The position numbers and the translations under genes are program-made. DNA of 50,881 nt from Planctomycetota bacterium (GTDB taxonomy: Bacteria; Planctomycetota; UBA1135; GCA-002686595), in NCBI GenBank assembly GCA_029259605.1, contig JAJDEV010000294.1, positions 1 to 50,881 of the forward strand. Direction: 5' to 3'. The notes beneath the pieces are model-generated. The model was not told where the DNA came from. It did no database searches and saw only the letters and a list, made by a program, of their open reading frames with translations. This document shows, piece after piece, positions 1 through 8,707 of this stretch (within the stretch, counting starts at the first letter, position 1; every line of letters begins with the position of its first letter).

Positions 1-140
1 GCGTGCGACGGCCCCGCAGGCGACCCTGATCGGGTCGTCGAGGACGACGGCGTTCGCAAAGTGCCGGGAGGGGCCGAGAGAGCAGCGCAGCTGCTCGGTT
101 GTGGCTTCTGCAGTGCAGCCTCGTGAATAGATCGGGCTAG
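1..140. repeat. Right end of a CTAG-ended inverted-repeat element (outer family), partial
   Basis: The last 26 bases (115-140), read on the minus strand, match the end of the 11847-12191 element at 19 of 26 positions and finish in CTAG (137-140). The match fades further in, so the inner boundary is uncertain and the element may extend beyond the window. The stop codon of the potassium channel gene (142-144) lies two bases away. Frame 1 of the plus strand is open from base 1 to a TGA at 124-126, but the translation has no recognisable feature and I do not call it a gene. Confidence 0.5.
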
Positions 141-141
141 C

Positions 142-1173
142 TCACGCCGCGCGACGCCGCGGACGCGCGAGCAAGCACATGCGCGTCACCTGCTCCGGGT
201 CGCCGGCGACCACGATGAGATCACCGGGGCGCAGACGCACGCTCGCGCCGGGCCGCATCCGCACGCGCTCGTCGCCGCGCTGCAACGCGACGAACGCGAG
301 CCGCGAGCCCTCGTTCGAGCCGTAGACGCCGAGCGTCTTGCCGACGAGCGGTGCGCCCTCTTCGACGAGCACTTCGGTCAGCGCGACGTCGAAGTCGACC
401 AAGGACGTGTGCGCGAGAAAGTCCGCGATCGCCGGTTGTGTGATCGAGCTGCAGATCTCGCGGCCGCCGCTCTGGTACAGCGACACGATTCGATCCGCGC
501 CGGCGAGGCGCAGTTTGCGCGCGCCCTCCTCGGTCTCGGCGCGCGCGATGATCGCGATGTCGCGACGCAGTTCGCGCGCGCTGAGCGCGACGACGATCGC
601 GTCCGGCTCGCGCGCGAGCACGCACACGATGTGGTCGGCCGCGTCGATCCCGGCGCGATGCAGGATCTCGTCCGCGCTCGCCGCACCGTTGACCGCGAAG
701 AATCCCAGCTCGCAGATCTCCTCGAACAGCGCCTCGTCCTCCTCGACGATCACGATCGGCACGCCCTTCGACGTCAGCTCGCGCGCGACGGTGCGCCCCA
801 TGCGGTCGAACCCGCACAGGATGGTGTGACCGGACAGACGATCGATGTCTTTCTGCATACGCCTTCTCCACGCGAACTGGGATGCCACCGCCGTCTGCAT
901 CGTCAACGTCAGCGCGTAGGACGCCACCGCGATTCCGCCGACGAGCAGGAGCGCTGCGAACAGCTTGCCTTCATCCGAAATCCCCTCGTCTCCGTAGCCG
1001 ACCGTCGTGATCGTGATCAGCGTGAAGTAGAGGGCGCGCCACACGTCCCACCCCTCGACCGCGACGAAGCCGACGGTGCCGATCGCGACGACGATCAGCA
1101 GCATGAGCAGCGCACTGGCGACCTGGCGATGCCGTACGTGGGCCGGGTGTTTGGGGAGATCGAGGCGAGCCAT
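142..1173 (-). CDS. Two-TM potassium channel with cytosolic RCK (TrkA-N/TrkA-C) domains
   Basis: Probable K+ channel of the inner membrane, gated by ligand binding to its cytosolic RCK domains (Kch/MthK type). Residues 19-37 form the first membrane helix, the pore loop carries the selectivity filter TTVGYGD (56-62), and residues 71-92 form the second helix. From about 115 a Rossmann-type RCK_N domain begins (GHTILCGFDRMG; the usual GxGxxG is degenerate, CGFDRMG). A TrkA-C domain occupies roughly 260-335. The length of 343 residues is normal for one pore unit that would form a tetramer. It is on the same strand as the downstream sirtuin gene but 82 bases away, so it may be a separate transcript. 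Family assignment is firm; the gating ligand cannot be read from the sequence. Confidence 0.93.
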   Translation of the reverse strand: MARLDLPKHPAHVRHRQVASALLMLLIVVAIGTVGFVAVEGWDVWRALYFTLITITTVGYGDEGISDEGKLFAALLLVGGIAVASYALTLTMQTAVASQFAWRRRMQKDIDRLSGHTILCGFDRMGRTVARELTSKGVPIVIVEEDEALFEEICELGFFAVNGAASADEILHRAGIDAADHIVCVLAREPDAIVVALSARELRRDIAIIARAETEEGARKLRLAGADRIVSLYQSGGREICSSITQPAIADFLAHTSLVDFDVALTEVLVEEGAPLVGKTLGVYGSNEGSRLAFVALQRGDERVRMRPGASVRLRPGDLIVVAGDPEQVTRMCLLARPRRRAA

Positions 1174-1255
1174 GGGACGGGCCCTTCCTTATCGGGATCC
1201 GCGCGAGCGCGTCTTGCGGCGATCACGCCCTTCCTTCCGCCGCGCGCGCGTTCCC

Positions 1256-1963
1256 TCAGCGACAAAGCTCGTCGAGCAGCTCAGGCAGGATCTCCGCCGC
1301 ACGTCCGGGCACGAAACGGTCCGACGCGTCGAGGTTGTCGGGCGGCTCGAGCGCCTGGATCCACGTCCGCGCGCCGCGCCGGCGCACCTCGGCCAGGAAG
1401 CCCGCGGCGGGATAGACCGCGCCGCTCGTCCCGACGGCGAGGAAGTGCGTGCAGTCGGCGAGCGCGCGGGCGATCTCGTCCAGGCGGTACGGGACCTCGC
1501 CGAACCAGACGACGTCGGGCCGCAACGCCCCAGCGCCGCAGCCAGGCGCGCCGCAGGTCACGAAGCGCTCGGGATCGACGCTGGTCGTATCGCGCCGCAC
1601 GGCGCCGCAGCGCTCGCAACGCAGCCGGGCCAACTCGCCATGCATGTGGATCGGCGCGGACGATCCGGCGCGCGCGTGCAGGTCGTCGACGTTCTGTGTG
1701 ATGAGCGTGAAGCCGTGGCCGCGCGCCGCGGCCCGACGCTCGAATGCCGCGAGCGCAAGATGCGCAGCGTTCGGTTCGACGACGGCGAGCGCGGCACGGC
1801 GCGCCTGGTAGAAGCGCCAAACGAGCGCTGGATCGGCGGCCCACGCTTCGGGTGTCGCGACGTCCTCCGGACGATGCCCCTCCCACAACCCGCCCGCGTC
1901 GCGGAAGGTCGCGACGCCGCTGTCCGCCGAAACCCCGGCGCCGGTCAAGACCACGACCTGCAC
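1256..1963 (-). CDS. cobB: NAD-dependent protein deacylase, class III sirtuin (SIR2/CobB family)
   Basis: Removes acyl groups from lysine side chains using NAD+, giving nicotinamide and O-acyl-ADP-ribose. The 235-residue protein shows the NAD site GAGVSADSG (8-16), TQNVDDLH (89-96), the catalytic histidine in HMHGE (H108), a zinc ribbon with C116, C119, C137 and C142, and RPDVVWFGE (148-156). A Y-x-x-R pair (Y52, R55) is present; in SIRT5 and E. coli CobB these residues bind succinyl or malonyl groups, so desuccinylase/demalonylase activity is likely. The start is GTG at 1963, preceded by AGGGG at usable spacing. It follows the GNAT gene by 9 bases and closes the MFP-RND-GNAT-sirtuin chain, which places a possible acyl-lysine eraser next to a possible writer. 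Confidence 0.92.
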   Translation of the reverse strand: MQVVVLTGAGVSADSGVATFRDAGGLWEGHRPEDVATPEAWAADPALVWRFYQARRAALAVVEPNAAHLALAAFERRAAARGHGFTLITQNVDDLHARAGSSAPIHMHGELARLRCERCGAVRRDTTSVDPERFVTCGAPGCGAGALRPDVVWFGEVPYRLDEIARALADCTHFLAVGTSGAVYPAAGFLAEVRRRGARTWIQALEPPDNLDASDRFVPGRAAEILPELLDELCR

Positions 1964-1972
1964 GCGTCGCCC

Positions 1973-2428
1973 CTACTCGCTCGACATGAGTTCCCACGCG
2001 CGAACGAGTCCCCAGCGCTCGCCCATCGAAATCAGCGCGTCGTCGTTGTGTCCGGCGCGAGCGACGACCTCGGCGCGCCCGCGGTCGCGCAGCCGGCGGC
2101 GCACCTCGGCCACGAGCGCGCGCGCCACCCCGCGTTGACGGATCGACGGATCGACGTAGAGCATCGTCAGCATCGGCAGCGTCGCACCGGTGAGCGGATC
2201 GATGAACGGCGCCGTCGCGGCGAGCCCGAGTACGCCGTCCTCCGCCTCGGCGACAACCAGCACGGCGTAGGGCGACGCGAAGTGCGCGTCGAGGAAGTGC
2301 TGGCCCGCGCCGGCGTCGATCGAGTCGCCGAACACGGCCACGCCGGTTTCACACGCGGCGCGCTCGAGGAGTTCGGAGAGCTCGGCGGCCCGTGCGGGAT
2401 CGTCGATCGTTTCGAGTCGCAGGTTCAT
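1973..2428 (-). CDS. GNAT-family N-acetyltransferase
   Basis: A single GNAT domain of 151 residues that would transfer an acyl group from acyl-CoA to an amine. The core is visible: strand LPMLTMLYVDP followed by the acyl-CoA pyrophosphate-binding loop IRQRGVARAL (Q/R-x-x-G-x-G/A pattern) and helix A. The C-terminal part (HNDDALISMGERWGLVRAWELM) fits the typical end of the fold. The substrate is unknown. Its ATG at 2428 overlaps the TGA of the RND pump gene (ATGA), so it is translationally coupled, and the sirtuin gene begins 9 bases after its TAG stop. Whether it modifies a protein, a drug-like amine or a metabolite cannot be told. The pump context would suit a small-molecule target, the sirtuin context a protein lysine. 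Confidence 0.85.
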   Translation of the reverse strand: MNLRLETIDDPARAAELSELLERAACETGVAVFGDSIDAGAGQHFLDAHFASPYAVLVVAEAEDGVLGLAATAPFIDPLTGATLPMLTMLYVDPSIRQRGVARALVAEVRRRLRDRGRAEVVARAGHNDDALISMGERWGLVRAWELMSSE

Positions 2429-5400
2429 GACGCTTCACTCGCGGGGAGGTCGTGGACGGGCTCGTTCCTCAGCAACCGCTTCGCGAGCGAGCGCGGACCG
2501 CGCACGAACGCGAGGAAGTCCTCGAGCGCTCCGTACAGACACGGCGTCACGACCAGGATGAGGAACGTCGAGAAGAGCAGACCGAAGAAGATCGTGATCG
2601 CCATCGGTTGAAGGAAGCGCGCTTGCCCCGACGCGAAGAACGTCAGCGGCGACAGCCCGAGCATGGTCGTGATCGACGTGAGCAGGATCGGCCGAAAACG
2701 CTGCCGCCCGGCCTTGAGGAGCGCGTCCTCGAGCTGCATCCCGCTCGCGCGCAGGCGATTGATGAAGTCCTGCAGGATGAGCGAATCGTTGACCACGATG
2801 CCGGTCAGCGCGACGAGTCCGATGAGCGACATGAACGACAGCGGGCGCCCCATCAGAACGTGCCCCGTGATCATGCCGAGCGCGCCGAACGGGATCGCCG
2901 CCATGATGACGAACGGCTGTGCGAACGAGCGGAACAGGCTGCCGAGGATCAGGTAGATCAGGAGCAACGAGGCGAGCAACGCGACCTCGATGCCCGCGAA
3001 CGAGTCGCTCGCGTCCTCGGCCTCGCCCTTGAACTCGACCGAGTAGCCCGCGGGCAGCACGTCCGGCTGCGCGAAGTGTTCCTGGATCGCGGCGGTGATG
3101 TCGTTCGCGTTGCCCTCGGACTTGTTCACGTCGGCGAGCACGCGCACGGAGCGCTCGCCATCGTCGCGCGTGACGACCGCGGGTCCGACGCGCTCGATCG
3201 TCTCGGCGATCATGCCCAGCGGAACCGGAGCGGTCGCACCCTCCGCGTTCGGCGGTCGACCGATCGGAAGGCGTTCGAGCTCGCCGCGTCGCATCCGGAG
3301 CTCCTCGGGCAGCTTCACGACTACCTCGACGTCGTCCCGCCCGCGCCGCACGCGCGCGAAGCGCGTGCCCTCGAAGGACGCGCGCAGTTCGTTCGCCAGC
3401 GCCGCCTCGTCGAAGCCCATCAGGCGCCCCGCCTCGGTCACGCGGAAGCACACTTCACGCTTGCCCGGCTGCGAGTTGTCGTGGACGTCGCGCGTGCCGC
3501 GGAAGCCGGCGACCATGGCCTGCAACTCGGCGGAGATCTCGCCCAGCCGTTCGAGGTCGGGACCGCGAATCGAGATGTCGATCGCGCGTCCGGTCGGGCC
3601 GGCCTGCGGCTGCTGCAGATCGATGCTCTCGACACCAGGCGGCAACTCGCGACCGAAGCGCTCGCGGAGCTCCTCCATGATCATCGATGTCGCGCGACGG
3701 TCCTCGACGTCCTCGCGCAGCTCGACCCACACCTGCGCCAGGTTCTGCCCGACCTCGAAGCGGGACGCGTCGGTGTACGACACGCCGGCGATCGAGTTCG
3801 TGCTCTCGAGCTCGGACGGTGGCAGCTCCGCGACGCTCTTCTCGAGCTCGACCACGACGCGGTCCGTCTCCTGGATCGACGTACCGGGCACCATCCGCAG
3901 ATCGATCGAGAACACCTTGGACTCGAAGTCGTCGAACAGGACGAACGGGACGCGGTACGCCGCGATTCCGACGAGCAGGAAGATGCTGGTCGCGGCGAGC
4001 GCGAGCGTCACATAGCGCCAGCGCACCGCCCGCTCGAGCACGCGCACGTAGAGGTCGCGCATGCCGTCGTACCAACGGCGCTCGCTCTTGCCCTCCTCAC
4101 CGGGCGGACGCACGTGCCCGGTCCAGTGCGCGAGGTGCGCCGGCAGGACGAGCAGCGCTTCGATCAGCGACGCGACCAAGCAGAACGTGACGATGTACGG
4201 GAGCGGCTTCATGAACTCGCCCATCGTCCCGCCGATCATCAGCGTCGGGAGGAACGCCGCGATGGTCGTCATGATCGTCGCCATGACCGGCTTGCCGACC
4301 TCGGCCGTGCCCTGGATCGCCGCCTCGAGCGGCGCCATCCCCTCCTCCATCAAACGGTACGCGTTCTCGCCGACGACGATGGCGTCATCGACGATCATCC
4401 CGAGCACGACGATGAGCGAGAACATCGTCAGCATGTTCATCGAGATGCCGAGCGAGTACGCGACCAGCAGCCCCCCGAGGAACGAGATCGGAATCCCGAG
4501 CGCCGTCATGAACGCGATGCGCAGGTTCAGGAACAGGATCAGCGACACGAGCACGAGCACGCCGCCGACGATGGCCGAGTCGCGCATCACGTTCAGCCGG
4601 TTGCGCACGTAGATCGACAGGTCCGAGTTCGTGCCGACCGCCGTGCCGGGCGGGAACGCGTCGCGAATTTCGTCGAGGTACGCGTAGACGTCGCGCGAGA
4701 TCTGGATCGCGTCGCCGCGCGCTTCCTTGTTAACGCGCATGTAGACGCACGGCTGGCCGTTGAAGCGCGCGCGGGTCGTGCGGCGTTCGAACGCATCCGT
4801 CACGCGCGCAACCTCGGACAGGCGCACGCCCGACCCGTCGGCGTGGTGCACGACGAAGAGGTCGCGCAGGTCCTCGGCCCGCAACACGTCGGACTCGACG
4901 CGCAGCAGATAGTCACCGGACCTGGACTCGAGGCTGCCGAGCGGCGAATCCACAGCGCGCCCGCGCACTGCTTCCCCGACGTTCGCGAGCGTCAGCCCGA
5001 AGCGCTGGAGCGAGATCGGATCGACCTCGATCCAGATGCGCGGTTCGCGCACGCCCTGGAGAATGACGCGCGAGACGCCCGTGATGCGCTCGAGTTGGCG
5101 CTTGTGCTCCTCGGCGATGACGCGCAGGTCGTCGTCCGACGCCTGGCCGTAGACGAACACGCCGATCGCGGGGAACTCGGTCTTGATCTCCTTGACGATC
5201 GGATCCTCGACGTCGTCGGGCAGCTCGAGATCACCGCTCTGCACCGCCGCGCGCACGTCGTCGACGAAGCGACTCATGTCGGTGCCGCTCTGAACCGTGA
5301 GCGTCACGAGCGAATACCCCTCCTGCGAGACCGAGGACATCGTGCGCTTGCCGTCGATGCCCTCGAGGTGTTCCTCGAGCGGGAGCGTCACGAGCCGCTC

Positions 5401-5583
5401 GACGTCCTCGGGCGCGGCGCCCGGGTAGACCGACGTGACCGTGACCGTGCCGACCGCGAACTCGGGGAAGACTTCGCGCGGCATGCGGAAGTAGGCCGCG
5501 GCGCCGGCGACGATCACCGCGATCGTCGCGAGGTTGACCGCGACCGTGTTCTGGACCGAGAAGCGCGCGAGCCAAGCGATCAT
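2425..5583 (-). CDS. RND-family (AcrB/HAE1-like) efflux transporter permease
   Basis: Inner-membrane proton-driven efflux pump of 1052 residues, the normal AcrB size. The start ATG at 5583 gives MIAWLARFSVQNTVAVNLAT, the expected first membrane helix; an in-frame extension to 5823 lacks any family similarity and overlaps the upstream gene, so I reject it. The two-fold RND layout is clear: the first periplasmic loop (about 32-335), a TM block with the proton-relay pair in GMIVDDAIVV (D399, D400, equivalent to AcrB D407/D408), a second periplasmic loop and the C-terminal TM block ending near VVTPCLYGAL. Its start overlaps the stop of the adaptor gene (ATGA) and its own stop overlaps the GNAT start. 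No outer-membrane TolC-like gene is in the window, so that partner must lie elsewhere. Confidence 0.95.
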   Translation of the reverse strand: MIAWLARFSVQNTVAVNLATIAVIVAGAAAYFRMPREVFPEFAVGTVTVTSVYPGAAPEDVERLVTLPLEEHLEGIDGKRTMSSVSQEGYSLVTLTVQSGTDMSRFVDDVRAAVQSGDLELPDDVEDPIVKEIKTEFPAIGVFVYGQASDDDLRVIAEEHKRQLERITGVSRVILQGVREPRIWIEVDPISLQRFGLTLANVGEAVRGRAVDSPLGSLESRSGDYLLRVESDVLRAEDLRDLFVVHHADGSGVRLSEVARVTDAFERRTTRARFNGQPCVYMRVNKEARGDAIQISRDVYAYLDEIRDAFPPGTAVGTNSDLSIYVRNRLNVMRDSAIVGGVLVLVSLILFLNLRIAFMTALGIPISFLGGLLVAYSLGISMNMLTMFSLIVVLGMIVDDAIVVGENAYRLMEEGMAPLEAAIQGTAEVGKPVMATIMTTIAAFLPTLMIGGTMGEFMKPLPYIVTFCLVASLIEALLVLPAHLAHWTGHVRPPGEEGKSERRWYDGMRDLYVRVLERAVRWRYVTLALAATSIFLLVGIAAYRVPFVLFDDFESKVFSIDLRMVPGTSIQETDRVVVELEKSVAELPPSELESTNSIAGVSYTDASRFEVGQNLAQVWVELREDVEDRRATSMIMEELRERFGRELPPGVESIDLQQPQAGPTGRAIDISIRGPDLERLGEISAELQAMVAGFRGTRDVHDNSQPGKREVCFRVTEAGRLMGFDEAALANELRASFEGTRFARVRRGRDDVEVVVKLPEELRMRRGELERLPIGRPPNAEGATAPVPLGMIAETIERVGPAVVTRDDGERSVRVLADVNKSEGNANDITAAIQEHFAQPDVLPAGYSVEFKGEAEDASDSFAGIEVALLASLLLIYLILGSLFRSFAQPFVIMAAIPFGALGMITGHVLMGRPLSFMSLIGLVALTGIVVNDSLILQDFINRLRASGMQLEDALLKAGRQRFRPILLTSITTMLGLSPLTFFASGQARFLQPMAITIFFGLLFSTFLILVVTPCLYGALEDFLAFVRGPRSLAKRLLRNEPVHDLPASEAS

Positions 5584-6917
5584 CGTTCGTCCGCCTCGAG
5601 AGTGCGCACCTGCACGCCGTCGCTCACGCGGTCGAGCGGCGCGACGATGAGCCGGTCGCCGAACTCGAAGCCGTCGCCGACGAGAAAGCCCTCGCCGTGC
5701 TCGCGGAGCAGCGTGAGCGGCCGGCGCGCGGCGACGGCGGACTCGCCACCGCTCGTCGCCGAACCCAGGACGTAGGCGACCGGCACGCCGTCTTCCCAGA
5801 CGAAGTGCCGACGGTCGATCCACTTCGCGCGCTCGATGCGCTCGACCTCGATCGTCGCCGCCGCGAAGAGCCCCGCTGGCACGAAGGCTTCGACGCCGCC
5901 GTTGGTTCCATCGCTCGGTTCGGTCCCGCCGCTGCGCGACGGACCGGCGAGCACGCGCGCGTCGTCGAGCGCGAGCTCGACGATGCCGCGCCGCGTGCGC
6001 GGATCGGACGTCGCGTCGACGGCGACGACCGTGGCCGAGTAGACGGCCCCGTCATCGGTTTCGGGATTGGACGGGAACGTGAGGCGCGCGGGCATCCCGA
6101 CGCGCAGGATCAAGAGGTCGCGCTCGGGCACGTGGGCGGTCAGCACGACGTCGCTCGGATCGATCAGCTCGCCGAGCGCGATCCCGGGACCGGCGACCGT
6201 CCCGATCCCCGGCGCCTGTCCGCGCAGGCGCCCGCGAAACGGCGCCCGGACCTCGGCGCGCGCGAGGTTCTCCTTCGCGCGCGCGAGCGTGACGGCGCGG
6301 CTCGCGCGCATCGCCTCGGCCGTGCGCCGCGCGGCGGCCGCCGTCTCGACGGCGCCGCTCGCGACGTCCTCCGCGCGCTCGGCGTCGAGCTTGGCGCGCA
6401 ACGCAGCGTCGCGCGCGCTGTCACTCGCCACGCCACCGAGTTCGACCAAGCGCTCGTGCTCACGCTTCGCGACGGCGAGCAGTTCGCGCGCGCTCGCGAG
6501 CGCGCGCTCCGCACGGCGTCCGTCGACCTCGGCCGACTCGATCGCCGCATCCGCCTCGGCGACCGCCGCCTCGGCCGCTTCGACGTCGAGCTCGAACAAG
6601 CGCGACTGGAGTCGTACGAGCACCTCGCCCGCCTCGACGATCGCGCCCGGCCGCCATCCGGCGTGCACGAACTCGATGCGACCCGCCACCTCGGACGACA
6701 GCGTCACACGCCGGCGCGATTCGAGGTTGCCGAACGTGTCGATCGACAGCACGAGTTCGCGCGGTTCGACGACGGCCGTGTCCACTGGAACCGGCCCGAC
6801 GTGGCGCGGCGGCGCCGGCGGTGGCGCGACTTCGATCGCCACGACTCCATACCAGAGGCCGAGGCCGACCGTGAGAACTCCGGCGATCGCGAGGGAACTC
6901 TGTAGCGTGCGGTTCAT
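5580..6917 (-). CDS. Membrane-fusion (HlyD/AcrA-type) periplasmic adaptor subunit of the RND pump
   Basis: Bridges the RND permease and an outer-membrane channel in a tripartite efflux system. The 445-residue protein starts at ATG 6917 with a single membrane anchor (about 9-27). Then come a beta-barrel/lipoyl half (EVAGRIEFVHAGWRPGAIVE), a long Ala/Glu/Arg-rich coiled coil (roughly 100-215), the second lipoyl half (RAPFRGRLRGQAPGIG) and the barrel. The reading frame runs upstream to 7004, but that part is Arg/Pro-rich and has no anchor, so 6917 is preferred. The coiled-coil hairpin is well developed. The stop overlaps the permease start by four bases. The substrate is unknown. Confidence 0.92.
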   Translation of the reverse strand: MNRTLQSSLAIAGVLTVGLGLWYGVVAIEVAPPPAPPRHVGPVPVDTAVVEPRELVLSIDTFGNLESRRRVTLSSEVAGRIEFVHAGWRPGAIVEAGEVLVRLQSRLFELDVEAAEAAVAEADAAIESAEVDGRRAERALASARELLAVAKREHERLVELGGVASDSARDAALRAKLDAERAEDVASGAVETAAAARRTAEAMRASRAVTLARAKENLARAEVRAPFRGRLRGQAPGIGTVAGPGIALGELIDPSDVVLTAHVPERDLLILRVGMPARLTFPSNPETDDGAVYSATVVAVDATSDPRTRRGIVELALDDARVLAGPSRSGGTEPSDGTNGGVEAFVPAGLFAAATIEVERIERAKWIDRRHFVWEDGVPVAYVLGSATSGGESAVAARRPLTLLREHGEGFLVGDGFEFGDRLIVAPLDRVSDGVQVRTLEADER

Positions 6918-7249
6918 GGCCGGGCGCTGGGCCGCGGAAAGCGGAGGATCGGGGGCGAGGCGGGCGGCGAACGGGAACGCGCGGTGTGCGCAACGGCGGC
7001 CCAACCTATCACTAACCCCGCTTCAGCTCTCGCCCGGAGCGGCAGGACTCCGGCTCCGACGCAGACTCGTCGGGCGCGACGCGAAGCGCCATCCGTAGGC
7101 GATGCCAGGCTGGACGACCGGGGGCCGCACGGGCTAGGGTACTCGGCTCGTTTGCGTTCGCCGCAAACGCGCGCGAACGGGTCGCTCCGACCCCTCCGAA
7201 CCCGCCGACGAATCGAACCCGATCGGACCCCCCACGGGGTTCCCGCCCC
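6918..7249. other. Divergent intergenic region between the efflux operon and tig
   Basis: These 332 bases separate the efflux operon (leftward) from trigger factor (rightward) and must contain both promoters. I cannot identify a convincing -35/-10 pair for either. The only clear structure is a perfect 8-base dyad at 7149-7169, listed separately. There is no start codon plus Shine-Dalgarno combination that would suggest a small gene, and no copy of either repeat family found elsewhere in the window. Confidence 0.5.
7149..7169. promoter_or_regulatory. Perfect 8-bp inverted repeat upstream of tig
   Basis: CGTTTGCG, a 5-base spacer TTCGC, then CGCAAACG. The two arms are exact reverse complements. 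It lies about 80 bases before the tig start codon, where it could be an operator for a dimeric regulator or an RNA hairpin in the leader. It does not match CIRCE or any operator I can name, and there is no T-run to make it a terminator. Confidence 0.3.
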
Positions 7250-8584
7250 ATGGCCCACGACCACGATCACGACCACGACGGCTTCCATGTCGAGGTCGAA
7301 CACACCGCTCCCTGCGTCGCGAAGGTGCGCTTCCAAGTCAGCGCGAGCGAGCATCGGGAGATGCGCATGCGCGGGCTGAAGAACTACGGGAGCCAGACGC
7401 GCATGAAGGGCTTCCGTCCGGGCAAGGTGCCGACCCAAGTGCTCGAGAAGCAGTTCGGGAAGGAGGTCGACCGCGCCGTCATCGAGCACTTCGTCCAGCA
7501 CGCGTACGAGCACGCGATCAAGGATCACGAGCTCCGGCCCGCGGCGACGCCGAACGTCGACCTCGACTCGATCGAAGTCGCGGGGAACGAAGACTGGGCG
7601 CACGAATTCGACGTGCTCCTGCGCCCCACCGTCGAGCTCGGCCAGCTCGAGGGCCTCTCGATCGAGTCGCAACCGATCGAGTGCGGCGACGAAGAGCTCG
7701 AGGCGACCATCCAGAACATCCGGCGCGAGATGTCGGTGCCCGAACCGGCGGGCGACGAGGGGCTGACCGAAGACGGCATGGCGGTCTGCAAGATCACCTT
7801 CACGCGCGAGGGCAAGGACGAGCCTGTCATGGAGCGCGACGGGTTGCGGCTCAGCCCGAAGTCGACCCTGCGCGGGATCGACGAGGAAGCCTTCACGCGC
7901 GAGATGACCGGCGCGAAAGAAGGCGAGACCAAGACCTTCGAGATCGAGTTCCCGGACGACTTCCCCGACGAGGAGTCCCGCGGCAAGAAGGGGCAGTGCA
8001 CCGTCGACGTGACGCAGGCCTTCAAGATCGTCCCGCCGGACGACGCGCGGGTCTTCGAGGAGTTCAAGGTCGAGGACGAAGCCGCTTTGGCGGAAGCCGT
8101 GCGCGACCGCGTCCTCACCGCCAAGCGCGAGCAAGAGGATCAGCGCATCGAAGCCGCGCTCCTCGAGCGCCTGCTCGACGCGCATCCGATGGAGCTCCCG
8201 GCGCCGCTCGTCCAGGAGCAGGTCGACCACAAGGTCCAGCAGGTCACCGGCGAGCTCCAGTCCCAGGGGCTCGAGGGCGAGGCGCTCGAAGCGCGTCTCG
8301 CCGAGGAGACCAAGAACGCGGCGACCGCGGCCGAGCGCGGCATGCGCGCCGTCTATCTGATCGAGGAGATCGCGCGCAAGCAGGAGCTGCTCGTCGACCA
8401 GAAGGATGTCGAGACCGAGTTCGCGTCGATCGCGGCGCGCAACGGCGTCGAACCGGACCAGGTGCGAAAATACTACCAGGAGGAAAAGCTGCTTCAGCAG
8501 CTCGGCCTCGAGCTCCTCGAGCGCAAGGTACGCAGCTTCCTGCGCGAATCGGCCGATATCCGAGAGGTCGGTTCGTCGGATTGA
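7250..8584 (+). CDS. tig: Trigger factor, ribosome-associated chaperone and peptidyl-prolyl isomerase
   Basis: Binds the ribosome exit tunnel (protein L23) and shields nascent chains. At 444 residues the length is typical. The N-terminal ribosome-binding signature region is present (KGFRPGKVPTQVLEKQFG, with the F-R-x-G-K-x-P motif). A PPIase (FKBP-like) domain follows from about 165 to 250, then a long helical C-terminal chaperone domain rich in Glu/Arg. The first eleven residues are unusual, alternating His and Asp (MAHDHDHDHDGFH), which looks like a metal-binding tail. There is no strong Shine-Dalgarno before ATG 7250. It heads the classic tig-clpP-clpX order, so nascent-chain folding and ATP-dependent proteolysis are probably co-expressed. 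Confidence 0.95.
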   Translation: MAHDHDHDHDGFHVEVEHTAPCVAKVRFQVSASEHREMRMRGLKNYGSQTRMKGFRPGKVPTQVLEKQFGKEVDRAVIEHFVQHAYEHAIKDHELRPAATPNVDLDSIEVAGNEDWAHEFDVLLRPTVELGQLEGLSIESQPIECGDEELEATIQNIRREMSVPEPAGDEGLTEDGMAVCKITFTREGKDEPVMERDGLRLSPKSTLRGIDEEAFTREMTGAKEGETKTFEIEFPDDFPDEESRGKKGQCTVDVTQAFKIVPPDDARVFEEFKVEDEAALAEAVRDRVLTAKREQEDQRIEAALLERLLDAHPMELPAPLVQEQVDHKVQQVTGELQSQGLEGEALEARLAEETKNAATAAERGMRAVYLIEEIARKQELLVDQKDVETEFASIAARNGVEPDQVRKYYQEEKLLQQLGLELLERKVRSFLRESADIREVGSSD

Positions 8585-8707
8585 TCCGACGCGATCCATC
8601 GATTAGGAACAACGCCTCTCAGCGACTCGATGTCGGTGCCTCCGCGGCGCGGGCCTCGTCTTCGTCGCGCGTCGAACTTCGCCCTGTCCACCACCCAGCC
8701 CCAAGGC

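Noticed and set aside
1-126. Open frame from the window start to TGA 124-126 (plus strand)
   Set aside because: Only 41 codons, no recognisable motif, and it overlaps the repeat end. It could be the tail of an outside gene but nothing supports that.
2452-5775. Long plus-strand frame of about 1100 codons opposite the RND pump
   Set aside because: Arg/Asp/Glu-rich shadow of a GC-rich gene, with no family features.
5584-5823. N-terminal extension of the RND permease frame
   Set aside because: Arg/Pro-rich, overlaps the adaptor gene and has no similarity to the family. The overlapping ATGA start at 5583 gives the correct first helix.
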